In this document: positions 25,135-34,800 of the stretch, piece by piece
Position numbering within the stretch: the stretch's first letter is position 1
Layout of the letters: each line of letters begins with the position of its first letter
Source of the DNA: Chloroflexota bacterium
Lineage (GTDB): Bacteria > Chloroflexota > UBA6077 > FW602-bin22 > JACPRP01
Assembly: GCA_016189905.1 (NCBI GenBank)
Contig: JACPRP010000075.1
Span: 1 to 50,848, forward strand
Direction of reading: 5' to 3'
Length of the DNA stretch: 50,848 bases
The notes under the pieces: model-generated
What the model was told of the DNA's origin: nothing
Databases searched by the model: none
The model's input: only the letters and a program-made list of their open reading frames with translations
Position numbers and translations under genes: made by a program

Positions 25135-25163
25135 ATTATATGGTGCGCTTCATACAAAGTCAA
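25135..25163 (-). promoter_or_regulatory. Promoter of the binding-protein/UbiD operon
   Basis: On the minus strand TTGACT (25158-25163) and consensus TATAAT (25135-25140) are 17 bases apart. It lies back-to-back with the plus-strand promoter at 25169, only five bases between the two -35 boxes. Confidence 0.75.
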
Positions 25164-25173
25164 TCACATTGAC
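25159..25173. promoter_or_regulatory. Shared palindrome between divergent promoters
   Basis: GTCAAT (25159-25164), three bases, then ATTGAC (25168-25173) form a perfect inverted repeat covering both -35 boxes. A protein bound here would affect both directions. The symmetry partly follows from two facing TTGAC boxes, so it may not be an operator. Confidence 0.4.
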
Positions 25174-25197
25174 AACCCCCCGTATGCGTGCTATGCT
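25169..25197 (+). promoter_or_regulatory. Promoter of the M24-like gene
   Basis: TTGACA (25169-25174) and TATGCT (25192-25197) are separated by 17 bases. Transcription would begin near 25204, giving a leader of about 95 nt that contains the 49-base element described at 25201-25249. Confidence 0.65.
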
Positions 25198-25200
25198 CTC

Positions 25201-25249
25201 AGCTAGCGAAATAGCTATTGATAGGTCGAGTGTATCGAACGTAGCGCGG
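25201..25249 (+). repeat. 49-base leader element, copy 1
   Basis: It aligns without gaps to 50790-50838, with 36 of 49 bases identical; the last nine bases (GTAGCGCGG) and GCTAGCG near the start are fully shared. This copy lies at the transcription start region of the M24-like gene. Confidence 0.45.
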
Positions 25250-25297
25250 TCCGATGCTTCTGGTGTCGACACATTCCAATGAAGAGGAGGCCACCAT

Positions 25298-26542
25298 ATG
25301 AGCGTTCCACCTACTTTGTCGTTGAAAGTGCGCGACCGTCGCTGGGCGGCGGTGCGAGGCCTGATGCAAGAAAAAGGAATCGACTGTCTCATCGTGACGG
25401 GACTGTTAGGGCGCGAGGAACTCGAGGGCTATCTGACCAACGATTCCGCCACCGGTATCGTCGTCTTTCCGCTGGAAGGAGACCCGGTCTACCTCGTGTG
25501 GTCGTCCACCCGCGTCTTCAAGAGCATGGAGGGCGCGCGTCGGGGTGGTACCCCCTGGATCGAGAACTGGCAGGACAACTGGGTAGTCGGCTGCACGGGA
25601 CATCACGTGGCGGCGGTGTTGAAAAAGAAAGGGTTCGAATCCTCGACCATCGGCATCGTGGGCGTCAGTAACTCCGCGCCGCATCAGCTCGAAGGCTGCA
25701 TGACCTACAAGACCTGGTCCCACGTCCTGGAGAGCTTCCCCAAAGCGAGATTCGTCGAGGTCTCCGGCGAGTTCGGTGAGGTGATGCTCGTCAAGGGTGA
25801 AGAAGAGCTGGCGGTGATACGGCACAGCGCTGCCATCGGGGAAAAAGCCTGCCAGGCGTTGTTGGAGGCCAGCCGGCCGGGCGCGCCCGAGAGCGATATC
25901 GCCGCCGTCGTCGTCGGGGAGATACTGCGCAACGGCGCCGGCTTCCGGATGCCGAACCTGATCCTCCAGACCGGCATCGACAATCTGAGCTGGGGACAGC
26001 CCGCATGGATGTATGAAGCCGTCCCACCGCGCCAGGTGCAGGCCGGCGAGTTGGTGATGGCCGAGATCTTTGTGGTCTACGGCGGGATGGAGACCCAGCA
26101 GCAGATGTGCGCGTCGCTCAAGCCCGTCCATCCGGTCAACCTGGAACTCGCCGGCGTCGCCCGTCGTGCCTACGAGATCGGCCTCGAAGCCATGCGCCCC
26201 GGCAGGCGATTCATGGAAGTCGCCGAAGCGATGGAGGCGCCACTGACCGAAGCCGGCTGCTGGCACCAGACCCCGCTGCTGCACAGCATCAATCCCCTGT
26301 CCTGGCTCGGCCCGACCAACGTCGGCCTCGATCGCTCGCCCGAGACCGAGGAGTTCAAAACGATCGCGCAGCCCTACTGCCCGGCCGCCGACCTCGTGAT
26401 CAAGCCCGGCATGGTCTTCGAGCTCGAGCCCAACGCCTGCCGCGGCCGCCACCGCGTCAACATCGGCGGTACGATCATCGTCACCGAGCACGGCGCGGAG
26501 GAGCTGAACAACCTGGCGACGAGGATGCAGGTGGTGGGATGA
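25298..26542 (+). CDS. M24 (Xaa-Pro peptidase/creatinase-fold) protein with degenerate metal site
   Basis: 414 residues: an N-terminal creatinase-like domain (to about residue 165) and a C-terminal pita-bread domain. In active metallopeptidases of this fold five ligands (Asp, Asp, His, Glu, Glu) bind two metals. Here the first Asp position reads Glu (VMAEIF), the second Gln (TQQQMC), His is kept (LLHSINP), the first Glu is kept (FELEPN) and the last is Gly (NIGGTIIVTEHG). A metal-free creatinase-like hydrolase or non-enzymatic role is therefore more likely than peptidase. GAGGAGG precedes ATG 25298. It is divergent from the UbiD operon. Confidence 0.85.
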   Translation: MSVPPTLSLKVRDRRWAAVRGLMQEKGIDCLIVTGLLGREELEGYLTNDSATGIVVFPLEGDPVYLVWSSTRVFKSMEGARRGGTPWIENWQDNWVVGCTGHHVAAVLKKKGFESSTIGIVGVSNSAPHQLEGCMTYKTWSHVLESFPKARFVEVSGEFGEVMLVKGEEELAVIRHSAAIGEKACQALLEASRPGAPESDIAAVVVGEILRNGAGFRMPNLILQTGIDNLSWGQPAWMYEAVPPRQVQAGELVMAEIFVVYGGMETQQQMCASLKPVHPVNLELAGVARRAYEIGLEAMRPGRRFMEVAEAMEAPLTEAGCWHQTPLLHSINPLSWLGPTNVGLDRSPETEEFKTIAQPYCPAADLVIKPGMVFELEPNACRGRHRVNIGGTIIVTEHGAEELNNLATRMQVVG

Positions 26543-26569
26543 TTCTTGCCGGTTCTCTGAGGAATCATA

Positions 26570-26603
26570 GGCCTGGGCGAGGCAGATCGGCCGCGCCCAG
26601 GCC
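26570..26603. terminator. Hairpin after the M24-like gene; spacer 26543-26946
   Basis: GGCCTGGGCG (26570-26579) pairs perfectly with 26594-26603 around a 14-base loop, 28 bases after the stop. It lacks a T run. The rest of the 404-base spacer to hsdM has no convincing gene or promoter. A short frame ending near 26931 (GRIYLDFRDGQTATVDG) has no start codon and may be a remnant of something deleted. Confidence 0.4.
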
Positions 26604-26946
26604 GTTCGGCATGCTCGGGAGGGGAAACGTGAAAGCCAAGGTCGCGGGCGAGGGATTGGCAGAATATTGTGCCATGAAGCACGACCTCAACCACCACTAA
26701 TTGTGGCTGCTTGCCATTATGCACGGATGTCAGGCCTGGACAATTTACCGATTGGTCCCTGTGTGCTAAACTGCGTGCGTCAGCTCGCCCACCGATGTTG
26801 GGCGTATCTACTTGGATTTTCGCGATGGACAAACCGCCACCGTGGACGGCCACAAGGCCTTTGAGTATGGCGTTGGCTCTGAAGCATCAGACGGCCTCTC
26901 CGGAGGATGGTTGCCACGCCGATACTGAAGGAAAGGGATCCGATCG

Positions 26947-28935
26947 ATGTCTGACCATACCTATTTCGCGAACCTGATCTGGCAGATCGCCGACCTGCTG
27001 CGTGGGCCCTATCGCCCGCCGCAGTACGAGCGCGTTATGCTGCCAATGACGGTGCTACGTCGCTTCGATTGCGTCCTCGCGCCCACCAAGGCCAGGGTGC
27101 TGGCGGAGTACGAGAGGCGCAAAGGCGGCAGGCTCGAAGGCGACGCGCTGGACACAATGCTTAACGAAGTCGCCGGCCAACGGTTCCACAACCACTCGCC
27201 GCTCGACTTCGAGAAGCTAAAGGGCGACCCTGACAATATCGAGAAGCACCTTGTAAGCTACATTAAGGGCTTCTCGGCCAACGCGCGTCGCATCTTCGAC
27301 CTCTTCGAGTTCGAAAACGAGATCGAGCGGATGCGCGAGGCGAACATCCTCTTCCTCGTCGTTTCCAAGTTCTGTGATGTGGAGCTGCACCCGAACAGAG
27401 TGCCGAACGAGCAAATGGGGCTTATCTTCGAGAACCTCATCCGCCGCTTCAACGAATTGGCCAACGAGACCGCCGGCGACCACTTCACGCCGCGCGAGGT
27501 GATCCGCCTCATGGTGAACATCCTGTTCATTCACGACGACGCGCTGCTCGCGACGCCCGGCACGGCGCGAAAGCTCCTTGACCCGGCCTGCGGCACCGGC
27601 GGCATGCTGGCCGAAGCGCAGAACTACCTGCGCGAGCACCATGCCGAGGCGAGGCTTTACGTGTACGGACAGGACTACAACCCGCGCGCCTTCGCCACCG
27701 CGGCCTCCGACATGCTGATGAAGCAGGTAGACCACAACGGGGGAGGCAACAACGTCCGCTTCGGCGACAGCCTCACCGACGACCAGTTTGCGGGCGAGAC
27801 CTTCGATTATTTTCTGACAAACCCACCGTTCGGGGTGGACTGGAAGAAGCAGCAGAAGGAGATTCAGCAAGAACACGACAAGCTCGGCTACGCCGGCCGT
27901 TTCGGGGCCGGGCTGCCCCGCGTGAACGACGGCGCGCTGCTCTTCCTGCAGCATATGATCCACAAGTTCGAGCCCGTGCGTCCGTCCGAACACAAGCGCG
28001 GCTCGCGCCTCGCCATCGTCTTCAGCGGCTCGCCGCTGTTCACCGGCGGCGCGGGATCCGGCGAGAGCGACATCCGCAAGTGGATCATCGAGAACGACTG
28101 GATCGAGGCCATCATCGCCCTGCCGGAGCAGATGTTCTACAACACCGGCATCGGCACCTACATCTGGATCATCACCAACCGTAAAGAGAAGCAGCGCAAG
28201 GGGAAGATCCAGTTGCTCGACGCCCGCGACATCTGGACGGCGGGTGGCAGCGAAGATAACAAACGTAGCCTCGGCGACAAGCGACGCCATCTCACCGACG
28301 CTCAGATAGCCGAGATTGTGCAGGTCTACGGATGGCACGCCAACCGCGGGATCTCGAAGATCTTCGACAACGCCGACTTCGGCTACACCCGCGTCACCGT
28401 CGAGCGGCCTCTGCGCCTGTGCTACGAGATGACCCCCGAACACAAGGCGCGTTTTCTCCACGCCTGCCCTCACCTCCTCGATGACGTGGAGGCCATTGAC
28501 AGTGCGCTCGGCCGTGAGCCGCGGTGGGACTGGAATGCGGTGTGGGGTCGCATCGAGGACCTGCTGCACGAGCGTAATTCACGATGGAAGATCGGTGACC
28601 AGAAGCTCTTCCGCAGGTTCTTCACGCGGAGAGACCCCGAGGCCGCGCCGGTCGTTAAGGGCGAGCGGGGAGAAGGGCTTGAGCCTGACCCTGAGCTGCG
28701 CGACTTCGAGAGCGTGCCACTTAAGGACGACATCGACGCCTACTTCGAGGCCGAGGTGCGCCCGCACATGCCTGACGCCTGGATGGATCGCAGCAAAGAC
28801 AAGGTCGGCTACGAGATCAACTTCAACCGCCACTTCTACAATTACGCGCCGCCACGCCCACTGGAGGAGATCGACGCAGACTTGAGGCGAGCGGAGGAAG
28901 AGATCAGGTGGTTGCTGCGGGAGGTGACGGAGTGA
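26947..28935 (+). CDS. hsdM: Type I restriction-modification DNA methyltransferase subunit
   Basis: 662-residue HsdM that adds N6-methyl to adenine in the target. It has an N-terminal helical HsdM domain (QIADLLRGPYRPPQYERVMLPM). Motif I is LDPACGTGGM (212-220) and motif IV NPPF (292-295), preceded by the family block DHFTPREVIRLMV. It is longer than the usual ~500 residues by a charged C-terminal part (from about 530) ending in a coiled-coil-like EEIDADLRRAEEEIRWLLREV. ATG 26947 starts just after the GGAAAGGGATCCG ribosome region. It overlaps hsdS by four bases. Confidence 0.95.
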   Translation: MSDHTYFANLIWQIADLLRGPYRPPQYERVMLPMTVLRRFDCVLAPTKARVLAEYERRKGGRLEGDALDTMLNEVAGQRFHNHSPLDFEKLKGDPDNIEKHLVSYIKGFSANARRIFDLFEFENEIERMREANILFLVVSKFCDVELHPNRVPNEQMGLIFENLIRRFNELANETAGDHFTPREVIRLMVNILFIHDDALLATPGTARKLLDPACGTGGMLAEAQNYLREHHAEARLYVYGQDYNPRAFATAASDMLMKQVDHNGGGNNVRFGDSLTDDQFAGETFDYFLTNPPFGVDWKKQQKEIQQEHDKLGYAGRFGAGLPRVNDGALLFLQHMIHKFEPVRPSEHKRGSRLAIVFSGSPLFTGGAGSGESDIRKWIIENDWIEAIIALPEQMFYNTGIGTYIWIITNRKEKQRKGKIQLLDARDIWTAGGSEDNKRSLGDKRRHLTDAQIAEIVQVYGWHANRGISKIFDNADFGYTRVTVERPLRLCYEMTPEHKARFLHACPHLLDDVEAIDSALGREPRWDWNAVWGRIEDLLHERNSRWKIGDQKLFRRFFTRRDPEAAPVVKGERGEGLEPDPELRDFESVPLKDDIDAYFEAEVRPHMPDAWMDRSKDKVGYEINFNRHFYNYAPPRPLEEIDADLRRAEEEIRWLLREVTE

Positions 28936-30227
28936 TCCAGACCGGGAGCGAACAGTGGCCGGCGAAGCGTCTTCGATTCGTCACTCAGCGCCGCCTCTCG
29001 GAGGCGCAACGGCGGTTGCTTTCTCAGGCATCACAAGTGACGTTCGTCCCGATGGAGGCGGTCGGCGAGCGAGGTGAACTTGACATCTCCGCAGTGCGTG
29101 AGATCGAAGAAGTGCGCACGGGATATACCCAGTTCTTCGAGGGCGACGTTCTGGTCGCGAAGATTACTCCCTGCTTCGAGAATGGCAAGGGCGCGCTAGT
29201 AAAGGGGATTTCAGGGGGCGTCGGGTTCGGTACCACTGAGTTACACGTGCTTACGCCAACTTCCGAACTTGAAGGCCCATTTCTCTACTACGTTACCGTG
29301 AGTGCCGAGTTCAGAGGGCTAGGCGAGGCTCACATGACCGGCGCCGCCGGCCAGAAGCGCGTTCCCGAAGATTTCGTTCGAGACTACCGAGTCTCCATCC
29401 CTCCGCTACCACTACAGCGGATGATCGCCCACTTCCTCGACCGGGAAACGGCGCGGATAGATGCGCTGTTGGCAGCGAAGCAGCGCCTGCTCGATCTGTT
29501 GGCTGAGAAGCGCCAGGCGCTCATCACGCGTGCTGTCACTCGTGGCCTCGACCCTTACGCCCCTCTCCGCGACTCCGGTATCCCCTGGCTCCGCAGGATT
29601 CCGGCGCATTGGGAAATCTGGAAGTTAGGTCACACGGCATCGATAGGGAATGGGTGCACTCCAAGTCGTGACAACGCGGACTATTGGGTGGGAGGAACAA
29701 TCCCGTGGCTCAACAGCTCGGTTGTCAACCAAAATGAGGTTACCGAAGCGGATCAGTTCGTGACCACGGTCGCTCTGCGAGAGTGTCATCTGCCCCTAGT
29801 GAGACGTGGCAGTGTGCTATTGGCCATCACTGGACAGGGCAAAACTCGAGGCCAAGCCACTGTCGTTTCCTTCGATGCCACGATCAATCAGCATCTCGCT
29901 TTCATTTCGCCCAACGATTCAAGGCTCGATCCTTGGTACTTGCGCTGGACCTTGCTCGCCGCCTACGACTTCCTTCGGAGTGTTAGTGACGGCGCTGGTG
30001 GGACCAAGGGTGCACTTACATGCGAAGATGTGACCAACCTTCGCGTGCCGGTGCCTGCAATCGATGAGCAGCGGGCTATCGTCCAGAACATTGCCGCTGA
30101 GGCCGCAGGATTCAAAGCGCTTCGCTCTGCGACTGAACGAACGGTTGGCCTTCTTAAGGAGCGCCGCGCCGCGCTAATTGCCGCTGCCGTGACCGGAAAG
30201 ATTGTCGTCCAGGAGGCAGTCGCGTGA
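28932..30227 (+). CDS. hsdS: Type I restriction-modification specificity subunit
   Basis: 431-residue specificity subunit with two target-recognition domains. The first spans roughly residues 1-150 and the second about 200-370. Each is followed by a conserved helical spacer (LPLQRMIAHFLDRETARIDALL with LLDLLAEKRQALI; DEQRAIVQNIAAEAAGF with LLKERRAALIAAAVTGK). The first recognition domain starts abruptly but includes the usual VPMEAVGERGELD-type strand. GTG 28932 overlaps the hsdM stop (GTGA) and has GGGAGG seven bases before; an upstream GTG at 28908 is inside hsdM. The target sequence cannot be predicted. Confidence 0.93.
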   Translation: MIQTGSEQWPAKRLRFVTQRRLSEAQRRLLSQASQVTFVPMEAVGERGELDISAVREIEEVRTGYTQFFEGDVLVAKITPCFENGKGALVKGISGGVGFGTTELHVLTPTSELEGPFLYYVTVSAEFRGLGEAHMTGAAGQKRVPEDFVRDYRVSIPPLPLQRMIAHFLDRETARIDALLAAKQRLLDLLAEKRQALITRAVTRGLDPYAPLRDSGIPWLRRIPAHWEIWKLGHTASIGNGCTPSRDNADYWVGGTIPWLNSSVVNQNEVTEADQFVTTVALRECHLPLVRRGSVLLAITGQGKTRGQATVVSFDATINQHLAFISPNDSRLDPWYLRWTLLAAYDFLRSVSDGAGGTKGALTCEDVTNLRVPVPAIDEQRAIVQNIAAEAAGFKALRSATERTVGLLKERRAALIAAAVTGKIVVQEAVA

Positions 30228-31369
30228 CGCGAGTCGAAGTCAAGCCGGATATGCTGCGCTGGGCGCGCGAGCGCGCCGGGCTCGACCCGGAAGAACTGAC
30301 GCAGCGCGTTCCGCAGCTTCCGGCCTGGGAGCGCGGCGAGAGGCAGCCGACGCTAAAGCAGCTCGAAGACTTCGCCAGGGCAACGCGCACGCCGGTTGGC
30401 TACCTATTCCTCCCACAGCCACCAATCGAGCGCGTGCCGATTCCGGATTGCCGAACCGTGGCGAACCAGCGCATCACTCGCCCGAGCCCAGACCTCCTCG
30501 ATACCCTTTACCTTTGCCAGGAACGGCAGGAATGGTACCGTGGCTTCGCGCGGTCTATGGGAGAGCCGCCGCTCTCGTTCGTCGGCTCGGTCAGTCTCGG
30601 CGACGACGTGGTGCGCACGGCCACGCTCATTCGCCACGCGCTCGGGTTCGACGTCGATGAGCGAGGTCTGATACCGAGGTGGACCGACGCGCTGCGGCAG
30701 TTCATCGGACAGGCGGACGCGCTTGGTGTGCTCGTCATGGTAAGTGGCGTCGTGGGCAGCAACAATCGGCGTAAGCTCGATGTCCAGGAGTTTCGCGGGT
30801 TCGCGCTGGCCGATGATCTGGCTCCGCTCGTGTTCGTCAACGGTGCGGACAGCAAGGCGGCGCAGATGTTCACGCTGGCGCACGAGCTCGTTCATATGTG
30901 GCTGGGCCAGTCGGCGCTCTCGGATGTGCAGCCCGCCTATTTGCCTGAACACGAGGTCGAGCGCTGGTGCAATCGGGTTGCCGCCGAGCTGCTCATCCCG
31001 CTGGAGGCGCTCCGCGCCGAGTACGATCGCCAGGCGGATCTGCGCGTCGAGACGGAACGTCTGGCGCGACGGTTCAAGGTGAGCAGGCTGGTCATTCTGC
31101 GCCGCATCCACGACGACGGCGGGCTCACAGGCGACGAATATTGGGCAGCGTACTATGCAGAGCTCGATCGACTGCGCGAACGCCCAAAGGGAGGCGGCGG
31201 CGACTTCTACCTGACGCTTGGTTCCAGGACGGGTAAACGATTCGCCCGTGCCCTCGTAGCCAGTACGCTGGAGGGGCATTCTTCATTTACCGAAGCCTTC
31301 AGGTTGCTGGGATTCAAGAAGATGGCGACGTTTCACGAACTGGCGCACAGTTTGGGGGTGAGCATCTGA
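30224..31369 (+). CDS. XRE-family regulator with ImmA/IrrE metallopeptidase domain
   Basis: 381 residues. The N-terminal helix-turn-helix (about 8-62, LRWARERAGLDPEELTQRV and LKQLEDFARATRTPVGYLF) is joined to an ImmA/IrrE-type zinc peptidase domain with H-E-x-x-H at 220-224 (TLAHELVHMWLG). A C-terminal region has similarity to the processed ends of such proteins. GTG 30224 overlaps the hsdS stop by four bases. This architecture, followed by a DUF4411 gene, is a known toxin-antitoxin-like pairing; here it is the presumed antitoxin/regulator. Being inside the hsd operon it may also control restriction. Confidence 0.88.
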   Translation: MTRVEVKPDMLRWARERAGLDPEELTQRVPQLPAWERGERQPTLKQLEDFARATRTPVGYLFLPQPPIERVPIPDCRTVANQRITRPSPDLLDTLYLCQERQEWYRGFARSMGEPPLSFVGSVSLGDDVVRTATLIRHALGFDVDERGLIPRWTDALRQFIGQADALGVLVMVSGVVGSNNRRKLDVQEFRGFALADDLAPLVFVNGADSKAAQMFTLAHELVHMWLGQSALSDVQPAYLPEHEVERWCNRVAAELLIPLEALRAEYDRQADLRVETERLARRFKVSRLVILRRIHDDGGLTGDEYWAAYYAELDRLRERPKGGGGDFYLTLGSRTGKRFARALVASTLEGHSSFTEAFRLLGFKKMATFHELAHSLGVSI

Positions 31370-31863
31370 TGGCTTACTTGCTCGATGCCAACGTGTTCAT
31401 CAGTGCGAAGAACCTTCACTACGGGCTCGACTTCTCCCCTGCGTTCTGGCAATGGCTTGTGGAGGCGAACGCGGCAGGCAAGGTCTTTAGCGTCGAGAAG
31501 GTCGGCGACGAGGTGCAGGCCGTCGCCGACGAGCTGCCGGTGTGGGCGGCAGGCCGGGGCGACGGCTTCTTCCTCCGACCCGATGCGGGCGTTCTCCCGT
31601 CCTTTGCGGCGATCAGCTCCTGGGCGACAAGTCAGCACTACGAACCGTCGGCCATCAGCACCTTTCTGCAGATTGCCGACTACTACCTGGTCGCCCAGGC
31701 TCATGCGGGTGGGCACACGGTGGTCACGCACGAGACTTCCAAGGGTTCCACCAGGAAGATCAAGATTCCAGATGCGTGCATCGGCCTCAGCATCAAGTGC
31801 ACGACGCCTTTTGAGATGCTGCGGCTTGAGCGGGCGCGCTTCGTGCTGGGGCCGTCCTCATGA
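31369..31863 (+). CDS. DUF4411 PIN-like protein, putative toxin
   Basis: 164-residue protein with a PIN-like start (MAYLLDANVFISAKN; first Asp at residue 6) and later acidic or polar positions (VEKVGDEV; ADYYLVAQAHAGGHTVVTHE; KIPDACI) consistent with a metal-dependent RNase fold. It matches the DUF4411 family, usually encoded after an XRE-ImmA gene. Its start overlaps the upstream stop by one base and its stop overlaps hsdR by four, so it is translated with the restriction genes. Toxic RNase activity is inferred from the family. Confidence 0.82.
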   Translation: MAYLLDANVFISAKNLHYGLDFSPAFWQWLVEANAAGKVFSVEKVGDEVQAVADELPVWAAGRGDGFFLRPDAGVLPSFAAISSWATSQHYEPSAISTFLQIADYYLVAQAHAGGHTVVTHETSKGSTRKIKIPDACIGLSIKCTTPFEMLRLERARFVLGPSS

Positions 31864-34800
31864 ACCGCACGCTCGAGATAGCCTTTGAAACCGTTATCGA
31901 ATCCCATCTCCTGGACAACGGCTATACACGAATCCCTCGCGAGGGCTTCGACCGCGAGCGCGCGATCTTTCCCGAAACCGTGCTCGCCTTCATCCGTGAG
32001 ACACAACCCAGGGAGTGGGCTAAGCTCGAGGCGCTGCACGGCGACCGGACGGGGGAGCAAATTCTTGGCGACCTGTGCAAGTGGATGGACGCCAACGGCG
32101 CGCTGGCGACCCTGCGCCACGGGTTCAAGTGCTACGGGCGGACTCTGCACGCGGCGTTCTTCAAGGCCGCGCACGAGCTGAATCCGGAGCTGGAGGCGCG
32201 GTACGCCGCGAACCGCCTGGGGTTGACCCGCCAGCTCCACTTCTCGTCTCGCTCCGAGAAGTCCCTCGACATCACGCTCAGCCTGAACGGCATCCCCGTC
32301 GCCACACTGGAGCTGAAGAACCCGCTGACAGGCCAGACGGTTGAGGATGCGCAACGGCAGTACACGCAGGACCGTGATCCCCGCGAGCCGATCTTCGAGT
32401 TCAAGCGGCGCACCCTGGTCCACTTTGCGGTGGACACCGAATCGGTGCTGATGACCACGCGGCTCGCGGGCACTGCGACACACTTTCTCCCTTTCAACAG
32501 GGGCTGTGATGGCGGGGCCGGCAATCCGCCAGATCCGACCGGGCGGACCTATCGCACGGCGTACCTCTGGGAGGAGGTGCTGCAACGGGATAGCCTGCTC
32601 GATGTACTCGCACGTTTCATCCACCTGCAAGTAGACGAAAAGCGCGACGACCAGGGTCGGAAGGTCAGGACGGAGTCGATGATCTTTCCCCGCTACCACC
32701 AGCTTCAGGCGGTGCGGATGCTGGTGGAGGCCGCCCGAACCGAGGGCGTCGGCCATAACTACCTCGTCGAGCACTCGGCCGGCAGCGGCAAAAGCAACAC
32801 GATCGCTTGGCTTGCGCATCGGTTGGCGTCCCTCCACGACGCCGCCAGCCAGCGGGTCTTCGATAGCGTGATCGTGGTTACCGACCGGGTGGTGCTCGAT
32901 CAGCAGCTTCAAGACACGATCTACCAGTTCGAGCATAAGCGCGGTGTCGTCCACAAAATCGATGAAAGCTCGCGGCAGCTTGCGGAAGCGCTCGAGAATG
33001 CCGTTCCGGTCATCATCACGACGCTGCAGAAGTTCCCGTTCGTCTCGCGCCAGTTGCTCAAGATGGCGGAGGAGCGCGGGACCGAGGGCACAGGCACGCT
33101 CGCCACCCGGCGCTGCGCCGTCATCATCGACGAAGCCCATAGCTCCCAGGGCGGCGAGACGGCGACCGATCTCAAGGAGGTGCTTGGAGGGGAAGCGCTG
33201 CGGGAAAGAGCGAAGAATCGCGCGGCCGAAGAAGGGCTTGCCGGCATGGAGGAATTGTTCCGCAGCATGGCCAAGCGTGGTCGGCAGGCGAATCTCAGCT
33301 TTTTCGCCTTCACCGCCACACCGAAACACAAGACGCTCGCGGTGTTCGGTCGCAATGGACAGCCCGCCCACCGCTACACAATGCGCCAGGCGATCGAGGA
33401 GGGATTCATCCTCGATGTGCTGAAGCACTACACGACTTACGCAACCTATTTTAGGCTGCTCAAGGCCTGTAAAGACGATCCAAACGTCGAGCGCAAGAAA
33501 GCGGCGAAGGCGCTGGCGCGCTTCCTGAGGCTTCACCCATACAACATCGCCCAGAAGACGCAGGTCATGGTGGAGCACTTCCAGACCTTCACCCGTCACA
33601 AGATCGGTGGGCGGGCCAAGGCGATGGTGATCACCGGCTCCCGTCTGGAAGCCGTCCGCTACAAGCAGAGCTTCGATCGTTACATCAAGGAAAAGGGGTA
33701 TCCCATCAAGACGCTGGTCGCCTTCTCCGGCACAGTTCAGGACGACAAGCTCGCGGATGTGACCTACGCCGAGGAGAAGATGAACAACGGTATTCGCGAA
33801 AAGGAGTTGCCCGAAAAGTTCGCGACGCCGGAGTACCAGGTACTGCTGGTGGCGGAGAAATACCAGACCGGCTTCGATCAACCGCTGCTGCACACGATGT
33901 ACGTGGACAAAAGACTGGGTGGCATCCAGGCTGTGCAGGCGCTCTCGCGGCTCAATCGGGTCCATCCGCTCAAGGAAGATACGTTCGTTCTCGACTTCGT
34001 GAACGACCGTGAAGAGATCCGAGAAGCATTCAAGACCTACTACGAGGGTGCGGTGATGGGCGAGGAAGTCGACCCCTCCCGAATGTACGTCATCAAGGGC
34101 GAGCTCGATGCTTCCGGCGTCTATTTGGCTGAGGAAGTCGCGCGTTTCTGCGCTGTCTATTTCAAGCCAAAGCAGCGACAGAGCGCGTTAGACCATCAGG
34201 CGATGAACGCTGCACTTGATCCTGCTGTGTCGCGTTTCACCGTGCGCCAGAGGGACGACGAGGAAGAGGCGGAGCTCTGGCGCGGCAAGGTGCTGGCGTT
34301 TCGGAATCTGTATTCTTTCCTGAGCCAGGTGATCCCGTACCAGGACTCGGACCTCGAGCGGCTGTACGTTTTCCTCCGCCATCTCGCCGCGAAACTGCCG
34401 AGGCGCAGAAGCAGCTTCGTGTATCAGTTCGATGACGAGGTGAGGCTCGAGTACTACCGCTTGCAGAAGATCAGCGAAGGCTCGATCTCGTTGCAGTATG
34501 GCGATGCCCCGCGTCTTGATGGCCCAAGCGAAGTCGGCAGCGGCCTCGTGCGATCAGAGACGGTGCCGCTTTCTCAGTTGGTCGACATCTTGAACGAGCG
34601 CTTCGGCACGGACTTCAACCAGGCAGATCAGCTTTTCTTCGATCAGATCGTCGAGGAGGCAATGGCCGACGACGGGCTTCGGCAGGCGGCCGCCGTCAAT
34701 CCCGTTGATAGGTTCGAGCTGGTCTTCAAGAGCATGCTGGAGCGTCTCTTCGTCGGACGAATGGACCAGAACGAAGACATCTTCGTGCGATTCATGAACG

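Noticed and set aside
25630..25645. tRNA T-loop-like sequence GGTTCGAATCC
   Set aside because: It lies inside the M24-like coding sequence and no acceptor or anticodon stem can be drawn around it.
26711..26940. Short open frames before hsdM
   Set aside because: No start codon with a ribosome site and no recognisable protein; kept only as a possible remnant.
27217..28569. 450-codon minus-strand open frame
   Set aside because: Antisense to hsdM, which carries clear methyltransferase motifs.
31701..33965. 754-codon minus-strand open frame
   Set aside because: Antisense shadow of hsdR, whose motifs are all present on the plus strand.
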